NCBI RefSeq assembly: GCF_029784165.1 | Contig: NC_073694.1 | Span: 47,277,674 to 47,341,673, forward strand | Direction: 5' to 3' | DNA: 64,000 nt | Source of the DNA: Wyeomyia smithii | Lineage: Eukaryota > Arthropoda > Insecta > Diptera > Culicidae | Part shown: in pieces, positions 57,901 to 64,000 of the stretch | How the letters are laid out: every line of letters begins with the position of its first letter | Numbering within the stretch: the stretch's first letter is position 1 | Program-made: the position numbers and the translations under genes | Notes under the pieces: model-generated | Seen by the model: the letters and a program-made list of their open reading frames with translations, nothing else | Databases searched by the model: none | What the model was told of the DNA's origin: nothing

Positions 57901-58110
57901 CCCACTCCGGGTCAGACGCTGTTATGAGCCGCCCCAAACCTGGGAAACAGACGCTCAGAAAGGCTGAGCTTCCCTCCGAGGAGGTCAGCCTACCTCCCCC
58001 TTCCCTGTCAGCATACGACCGAGGTCCCACCACGGGTTGGTTATCACGATCTTGGCTTGGTTACTCGTATCCCGGCTGGTACCACGGGGAGGTAGGGATA
58101 GGAGCTGCTG
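54935..58110 (-). mobile_element. RTE-like non-LTR retrotransposon, second family, long copy
   Basis: Minus strand. The 5' part (about 58110-57790) is G/C-rich UTR-like sequence; endonuclease 57750-57139; linker 57003-56520; RT 56516-55518 and 55421-55017; C-terminus to about 54943. The 3' edge on the minus strand is GAAGTAAGTAAATAGTAAG, a simple tail typical of RTE elements. Different sequence family from the copies at 4.4, 22.7 and 58.2 kb, with RT more intact. TSD not identified. Confidence 0.8.
54943..57750 (-). pseudogene. RTE-like ORF2 (endonuclease + RT), few lesions
   Basis: EN: LGTWNCKSLNFVGGDRVLLE and GIVALQEIC near 57735-57620; a stop and frame change near 57570; then 57525-57139 with IVIGDMNAQVG. 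RT: NNGAAGKDRLPTELHKHG, NYRGITLINAAYKVLSQILL, YQAGFTQARATTDQIFTLRQ, intact motif A VDFKAAYDTVDRDQLW, GLRQGDGLSCTLFNINLEG and intact LIGFADDLDII. A single in-frame TAG at 55518-55520 separates this from 55517-55017 (MYKTLIRPVVLYGLETVTLL, RLRWAGHVARMPDDS), and one further TGA precedes the last ILDTARATPALGL segment. An upstream in-frame TGA lies at 56517-56519. Catalytic residues are present but the protein is interrupted. Confidence 0.88.
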
Positions 58111-58224
58111 ATGCTATGGACCACAATGGGGTTTATTTTATGCCAACTAGTACGGGTTGTACTGCAGGTACGCTCTGCCCAGCCGTTTACCTTATCCATC
58201 CGTTATCCTTATCCATCTCCACCG

Positions 58225-58590
58225 CAGCACCAACACCTGCAGAACTACCACGCTCTCTGCCGGTCACCATGTACTTCGTTTTGGCAGTTTTTTATGGGGA
58301 GTATGGTGATGTGGAACCGTCAAGCGTCGCGTTGTTCTAGCATAATTTGCCACAGCTCATTGCATTTCACAGAATCGTACGCCGTCAATAAATAGATGAT
58401 GTGTCTGCAAGTGGTCTTAAAATTTCCCAAGGTTAACATCAGGTCCGTTGTAGATCGTCCCACTCGAAAACCAAATTGATATTCTCCAACAAAGGCTTGC
58501 TGCATCGGCCTCAGTCGCTGGAACAGGATACGGGAGAGAATTTTATAAGCGGAATCGAGGAGGATTATGCCTCGTTAATTACTACAGTCG
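58225..58590 (-). pseudogene. RTE-like fragment (same family as 4.4 kb copy), internally deleted
   Basis: The minus-strand frame 58505-58320 reads FVGEYQFGFRVGRSTTDLML and, after losing a few codons, TAYDSVKCNELWQIMLEQ. About 40 bases later it resumes at AKTKYMVTGRERG (58275-58235). Compared with the copy at 4.4 kb roughly 380 bp including the FADD motif are missing. Short and dead. Confidence 0.75.
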
Positions 58591-58639
58591 AGTCTATGTC
58601 CCTTGTTGTAGAACTTAGTTATTCGGTCTAAAATGGCCC

Positions 58640-58815
58640 TACTCTTCTAGTTTGCTCCAGCTTAGATTTTCCACTTACCTGCCGTTTCCTCCTGCACTCC
58701 AGAGCAGTCGCAATTGTGTTGAAGGGCTCTAAGTTCACACCGCACAGAGTCAGCTTGTCCAACATATCCTCCATCTTAAAAAGATGCTCCTCGACATCGT
58801 CACCCACTTCACACC
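58640..58815 (-). pseudogene. Copia-type gag (UBN2-like) fragment
   Basis: Minus-strand open frame reads DDVEEHLFKMEDMLDKLTLC, then NLEPFNTIATALECRRKRQ and GKSKLEQ. The pattern of a helix with HL..M..M.DKL followed by TALECR and KSKL is that of copia-type gag. Only ~60 codons survive, no LTRs or pol nearby. Moderate call. Confidence 0.45.
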
Positions 58816-58839
58816 TTTGTCGATCACCCCAGTAAGTAC

Positions 58840-59445
58840 TCCAGCGGAGATTACTCAGGAACTTTCAGGCTTGTTTGGTGATGGTCGCATTCTGAATAAT
58901 GATGATCTGGATCGGCTCGATGAACAATCCGATGGTCCCTGTTTTCTGAAACTTACCCTTCATGAGGGCCCAGAACTTTTCTATTGGGAGAAGTTCTGGC
59001 GAGTTTGGTTAATTTGCCTGTCTCAGCACAAAACCAACATCGTTGGCTTGGTACCACAGCATCACCGGTTTCGCGTGTTGGCATGATATGGCGCCCCTTC
59101 GTGGGACCGGAGAAAGGGCAACAGGCACCTCTTCTTCCTTATATATTTGGCCGTTAATGATGCCGATCGTTCTGTACGGCTTGCTGGAATTGCCGTACCC
59201 ATAGATCGCCTACCACACCAAGTACTTCTTGGCCAACTTGTCGATCTTCTTCTTCTGGAACATCCAGACGGAACTAGCCGACACAAACTGCAGTCCGGAG
59301 ATTTGCTTGGCGTCCGCTTCAACCTACGTCTCGTCGTCTAGCACCAATCACTCGCGGTACAGCTTCCTGCCGCGGGATTTGGTCACCGTATTCTATTTAT
59401 TGGTTCGGTTGGGCGCCTTCCTTTCATTACACGGAACACGGTCAA
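58840..59445 (-). pseudogene. Tc1/mariner-group transposase fragment (catalytic part)
   Basis: Minus strand: LDDET then (after a stop) VEADAKQISGLQFV, then KKIDKLAKKYLVW, NSSKPYRTIGIINGQIYKEE, WYQANDVGFVLRQAN and NSPELLPIEKFWALMKGKF, which cover the first and last catalytic motifs (DDE around DET and PELxPIE). Stops and frame changes throughout. It appears to be a different subfamily from the relic at 53160-54140. Confidence 0.7.
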
Positions 59446-59639
59446 GTGGTCGATTCCCAACCAATTTACCTGTGGCACAGCCGTGGATTTTACACCATCG
59501 CACCCATTATTTTTTTAAAGAAGCAGTTCTTGTTTGGAAATCATCTCTTTAGGCACTTGACAGATTGTGACGAATTTTTTTTTAGTCTAATGTCGAATGG
59601 CACTGCCAAAGAAATGCACAATGTGGTAAAATCTATGCA

Positions 59640-59980
59640 ATCTTACAACATCTGAGACTCACAGAAGGAATGCTTTCTGTATCTACAAAAGTGAAGTTGT
59701 TCAAATCACTTCTGTTACCCCATTTTTTTACGGCTCAGAATTAATTTTAAATGCTACAGCTGCTGCTCAACGCCTGAGAGTTTCTTTAAACCACTGTGTT
59801 CGATGGGTTTTCAATCTATCTAGATTCTCTAGAGTGACCCACCTCCAGCAACAACTGTTGGGTTGTTCTTTTGATAATTTTCTTAAACTGTGATGTTATG
59901 ACTTTTTTTTAAATTATTTATCGCGGTCCTCACTACTTTAAAATCAATAACGCAAAACGCTCCTTTTGGTACTAAATCTG
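59640..59980 (+). pseudogene. Non-LTR retrotransposon C-terminal fragment, part 1
   Basis: Across frames: TLRLTEGMLSVSTKVKLFKS, LLPHFFTAQ, RVSLNHCVRWVFNLS and a segment like LIYRGPHYF near 59930. This is the C-terminal part that follows RT in jockey/CR1-type ORF2 proteins. Continued at 60800 after an insertion-like gap. Confidence 0.55.
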
Positions 59981-60780
59981 TCACTTAAAAAGCAATAAAG
60001 TTCTTCTCTAGTCAAGTAACAACACATACTGTCATATATTTTGCATATGTCACGGGAGTACGACTATGTAATAATGGTCGTGCCACACGCAAAATTTACA
60101 ACACATACTGTCGAATATGTTGCGCATGTTACTAGTTTCTTATATCTACAATTCATCCGGTGTGCGTGTATTAGTTTTACGCATGCTGAGTAGCGAAAAA
60201 TATGAAAAGAGCAGCCAAGCATAATTTTTTCCCCGTCAAACAGTATGTAAACGTTGATGATTTTAGAGACTTCATATGCATCATGATGTAGCATCACGAT
60301 CTATTAACTGCGTTAGAGCAAAACACAGATATTTGCTTCCTTTTAAGCGGATGCAACAATATTGAAAACACACACTCATCGTGCCATGCCCATCTAGAAC
60401 AACATTCGCATCTCCGGCAACTCTAGTCACACGGTACTACAAATTTTCATTCTAAGTAAACACTGGGAACGAAACAGTGGTTTTTCCAATTATACATTTG
60501 AGGCTGACCGGTGAAATTTTGCTTATGTGTGAATAGAGAGGACAGAAATGATCCTGCGTTGAATCAATACAAATGCAGCGAGTGGAGACTTGCTAACACA
60601 CGCATTGCTCCTGCAGAAACACATACAAGCGTGTGGCCGTGATATATTTTGTTGCTTTTTAGTTATTACTTTTTGTGTATGATGCGCGGGTTTTTGTGTC
60701 TCATAAAAAAGTAATAAAATGTTGCTCAAAGTAACAAAATCTTTCCCGTTTGTATTGGATGTTTCCTTTTTGATAAGTTA
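59981..60780. other. Unrecognised ~0.8-kb segment apparently splitting a LINE fragment
   Basis: Contains a direct repeat AACACATACTGTC(A/G)(T/A)AT.TTGC at about 60027 and 60099, and AGTAAC/AGTAAT-rich text around 60660-60745. No ORF recognised. Confidence 0.35.
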
Positions 60781-60799
60781 GTACCTTTCAGAAGTACGC

Positions 60800-60970
60800 A
60801 CTAGAGTCCGTAACTTTGTGATCACCCATCATAACACCTTTTATTACAGTAATACTTCTCTCGTACATGCACCTACTCTTTGGAATCTTCATGCGCCCGA
60901 AAATCATATAAGAACTGTAAACCAGTTTTCAATAAAGCTTTCTGTGTTAGTATTGAGCAATATTTGCTAA
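60800..60970 (+). pseudogene. Non-LTR retrotransposon C-terminal fragment, part 2
   Basis: An open frame from about 60806 reads TRVRNFVITHHNTFYYSNTS, then LVHAPTLWNLHAP and HIRTVNQFSIKLS, ending TAA near 60970. The series RTR..F..P.H.T.YY..S...APxLWN is typical of the extreme C-terminus of jockey/CR1-type ORF2. Likely the continuation of 59640-59980. Confidence 0.55.
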
Positions 60971-61056
60971 GCCAATTGAACAGAAACTGTTAGGTACATA
61001 TTTTAACATTGTTCATAAATTGGAAAAAAAATTACGAAATTAAAAAATCTCTCAAA

Positions 61057-61541
61057 TTTCAAATAGGGTATCGAACATCTTCGTCAGTTTTTTTTTATTC
61101 TCGCTTATTTTCCGTAGGTTTAGTTCCGCCACTGTTGTGGCCAATCACCGACGCCCAGGGAGGCGACTCCACACCCAGGACCCTAACTCACGACCCGTTT
61201 ATTAACGGACCGGCGCCAACGGCTTTACTTCCTCATGCGATGGAAGGCGTGATCCCAGAGATTTTTCGCCTCAGAAAATCTCCCGGTGTCGGCTAGGATT
61301 GAATCTAGACCAGTTGGGTTGGTTGTAAGTGGATCACGCCACCTCACAACCATCGACGGCTATGTCGGCGGTGGGATTCGAACCCAGGCGTCGAGTGTGG
61401 TTGGCGGAGACGTTGCCAACCACACTAGACCCCCGCTCTATCTTCGTCAGTGGTTTTCTTCGGCAGTTTTTCTGCAGCAATCTTATGCAAAAGGGGGCCG
61501 AAGAAAACCCCTGACGAAGACGTTCAATACCCTATTTCAAA
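61057..61541. mobile_element. Hairpin MITE split by a SINE
   Basis: Without the SINE (61089-61439) and one TSD copy, 61057-61464 reads TTTCAAATAGGGTATCGAAC...GTTTTCTTCGGC, which is the near-perfect reverse complement of 61497-61541. Arms of 45 bp, loop 61465-61496. Confidence 0.85.
61089..61439 (-). mobile_element. tRNA-derived SINE, minus strand, with 12-bp TSD ATCTTCGTCAGT
   Basis: TSD copies at 61077-61088 and 61440-61451. On the minus strand the head is GAGCGGGGGTCTAGTGTGGTTGG, and box B GGTTCGAATCC is at 61374-61384 (complement). The tail is an A run (T run at 61089-61096). Same family as 15737-16071; 351 bp. Confidence 0.92.
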
Positions 61542-64000
61542 AATCATACCCATGAAGGGTTAGTTTTCACAAAATTAAAAGTTATAAATCATACTTGAAA
61601 AAGACACGCAAATAAACTTAACCGTACGGGTCAGCAGGGAAGTGCTACATTCCTAGTTAACTTAATTTTTCCTACAATTAAAAAGTTATACTTATTACTA
61701 TACTAAATGCTTGGGAAACATTTCACCAATTAATTTTCTTTAAAAATTTTCATACATTTTTCGCAACTCACAGTTTCCATTCTTCCGTTTTTGTAGGTAA
61801 TGTAATATTGTTTGTTCTGATTTTACAATCAGCATTGCTTGATTACTTTTTTGGAGTAATATTAATTTCTACTTACTCGATCCATCAATGGGTAATTTAA
61901 ACAAATATGATGCAAAATGTGAATGAATCCACCATCCATCCTCTGCCACTCAAACAGCTGTTCCAGTTCAACAGCAGGTGCAAGTCATTAGGTGCCGAGA
62001 ATATCGTGGTACATATATATTATTTTTTGTTCTGCTAAACCCTGGCCGTTAGTACCACGGACGTTGGTCCTTGCATCCACAGGGCGATGTGAATTATGAT
62101 TTTCAGTTCATGCCGCTTTAGCTAGGCTGTTATTTGGCCAAAACAGTACAGAGAACAAAAAAGGAAGTCAATTATGTACCGTGTAATTTCACATGGATCA
62201 CATCCTTTCGTTATGATCCGACAAACGACGCAACGGCTGCCGGGGCGCCGTTTTGTGATTGTTTGTTTTGAGTTTTGGCTTTATCGTGGCGCGGCACGAA
62301 ACCGTTTCTATGGTCGAAATTGATGAGATGATCCCGTCATCAATTTCTCATCAAATAGTTTTCCCAAAGATGAGCACCGAGTTTGTCAATGATAAATGAA
62401 AGTATTTCCAAAATCCATTAGCGGCAAAGGAACTGTGGAATCCTTCTACCTCCCACTGTCCTTGCTGGCTGTAGCATTCCGTCCGTCTTGTCAGAGCTGG
62501 GGAAGCAGCATCCAGGATGCACTGTAAAACTTAATTTGACTTTGTTAATTAATCTCGATTCTTACCTCGCGTAGAAAGTCTTCCTCCTGGAAAGGGGTAT
62601 GGGGCGATGTTTTGTACAGTTGGGGTACAAGAAATTCGTAACTTGTCGCATGTCATAGCAACACATGGAAAGTCTTTGTTCTGTCATTCTTCCACTCCAC
62701 ACTGATAGGCAGGTTCTCCGTAGCTCAGATTTCTCACCCCAATCCCGGGCAGGCACGGTGTGTTCGCTAATTGAAAGCAATAGGCACACTGGATCAAAGG
62801 CGTCTCGTGTGAGAATGCGTGCCTAGAAAATTTGAATTTGTTGTTTGGAGAATTAGCAATATTCTCGAACTATGCTTTTTCAAAAAAGATTGAACAATGT
62901 GAAAGTAAATATTTAGTATATTGATTTCTAACTAAATTAGAGAGTAGAGAAGCTTGCGTGAAATCCGTCAGTTGCATTTGAAAAGCTTTAATTGGTAACT
63001 GCTCCTCGGTTCTACAAAGAGCTATGTACGTGCCAATTATGAATTGATTTGTTTGACTCAGCGGAAGACACAGATTCTACGTCAATGGGAAACGTCGATG
63101 ATTGCATCCCAGTTGACACGTAGGCAGTACTTAAAATTCCACTCATTTCCACGATTAGCGTGCACCTGAATGTAGGAAATGCTTGATTGCATTTGCTTTG
63201 ATTTTCGCTTCAAAGTTTCGCTTCAAGTGAAAAAAAAGAACTGAAAGGTAAAAAGAAGTACGTAACTGTTTTATAATACATATATGAAAACAAAAGTAAT
63301 TGATCAAACTATCCAACAACAAGCATTTCCGCGACAACTTCTAAAAACCTTCAATAATCCCAAAGAGGAAACCGAAGGCACCCGATATCGATAATGTGTT
63401 TGAAACAAAAAAAAAGCTCATATAACAACTTCCCCCCGACCAATTTGTCATAACATTTGTTTTCTCTGATTGACTGACTAATCACAACAGCCTAGGTAGC
63501 AGGTAACGCCAGACTGGGCAGCGCGATCGGACTGCTGTCCCCGACTTCACCTGCATGCGGCCCAGTGTCGAGCGGATCGTCGGTCAAGCGCGAAATAAGA
63601 AATTCCAAACGAAATTAGCTGGTATCGGCATATCGTGTCAAACTTTTATGAATGAATGCTACACCACCGAAGCGGTGAATGAAAGAAAAAAAAATATATT
63701 CATATCTTCATTCACCGATTCCAAAGCGATTGATGCGATGGTATCAACATATTCTGGGAAATTGGCAGCAAAATTGAGCTGCATAAGAAGAATGTGAAAA
63801 ATCGTAGATTGACTTTGGATCAGCGGATCCAATCAATCACGAATAAGCCATTATAAACCGAGCAGTGCAGTGGTCAACGGTGGGCTGCAGTTTTTGTCTA
63901 GTAGCTAGGTGGAAATAAAATTAAATTAGTCTCTTCTCAAAACGGCAGCTCGCTCGAGCAGGTGAGAACGGATACTAATAATCACCGTTGCGGTTGCCGA
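61542..64000. other. No gene recognised; mostly unique sequence
   Basis: 62200-62800 and 63480-63600 are GC-richer. An 80-codon frame at 63555-63797 (+) and 75-codon frame at 62562-62789 (-) have no recognised family and no clear splice context. No transposon ends recognised. Confidence 0.4.

Noticed and set aside
57924..58340. 138-codon frame (+)
   Set aside because: Covers the antisense of the RTE-like 5' UTR and an adjacent RTE fragment; no independent support.
63555..63797. 80-codon frame (+) considered as an exon or small gene
   Set aside because: No recognised family, no good splice signals, composition not distinct from surroundings.

Overview
The window looks like intronic DNA of a large, transposon-rich culicine (Aedes-type) mosquito genome. 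The reasons are a full-length Juan-like jockey-clade retrotransposon, tRNA-derived SINEs of the kind common in Aedes, RTE-like and CR1/L2-like retrotransposon remnants, many Tc1/mariner, hAT, pogo-like and Transib-like pieces, and two well-supported exons of a Runt-domain gene. The species is inferred, not proven. There are no bacterial features, rRNA, true tRNA genes or CRISPR arrays.

Host gene. Two short + strand exons are the only convincing cellular coding sequence. 13522-13635 encodes the C-terminal end of a Runt (RUNX) DNA-binding domain, with good splice sites at both ends. 44738-44953 encodes a Pro-, then Ser/Asn/His-rich segment, also with good splice sites and compatible phase, and is probably a later exon of the same gene. 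The intervening ~31.1 kb would then be one intron. The earlier part of the Runt domain and the C-terminus were not found and presumably lie outside the window.

Layout. 0-8.9 kb: mostly unique sequence, a 4.4-6.0 kb RTE-like remnant, an 883-bp Transib-like MITE (3421-4303) holding a TTAA-flanked MITE, and a 204-bp direct repeat pair. 8.9-13.5 kb: MITEs, a dispersed repeat and a GC-richer stretch before the Runt exon. 13.6-24.8 kb: a SINE with target-site duplication (TSD), Tc1/mariner remnants, a long-inverted-repeat element, a CR1/L2-like LINE (19.86-22.37 kb, minus) and an internally deleted RTE-like copy. 24864-29347: Juan-like element with 13-bp TSD, both ORFs broken. 29.4-35.1 kb: mostly unique, with some GC-rich islands. 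35.15-38.1 kb: composite tandem-repeat element. 38.7-44.3 kb: nest of SINE, Transib-like MITE, mariner (40711-42021) and pogo-like MITE (43230-44268). After the second exon: an unrecognised 1.9-kb insertion with a 24-bp TSD and an (ATGCT)5 tail (46582-48480), a hAT element with 8-bp TSD (51666-53034), a Tc1-like transposase relic, a hAT transposase relic, a largely preserved RTE-like element (about 54.94-58.1 kb, minus), small copia-like, Tc1-like and LINE relics, and a SINE inside a hairpin MITE (61057-61541).

Working together: the transposons are independent insertions and nearly all are visibly broken. Their value is stratigraphic: several nested insertions have recoverable target sites. 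The functional story is a developmental transcription-factor gene whose intron has grown by transposon insertion.
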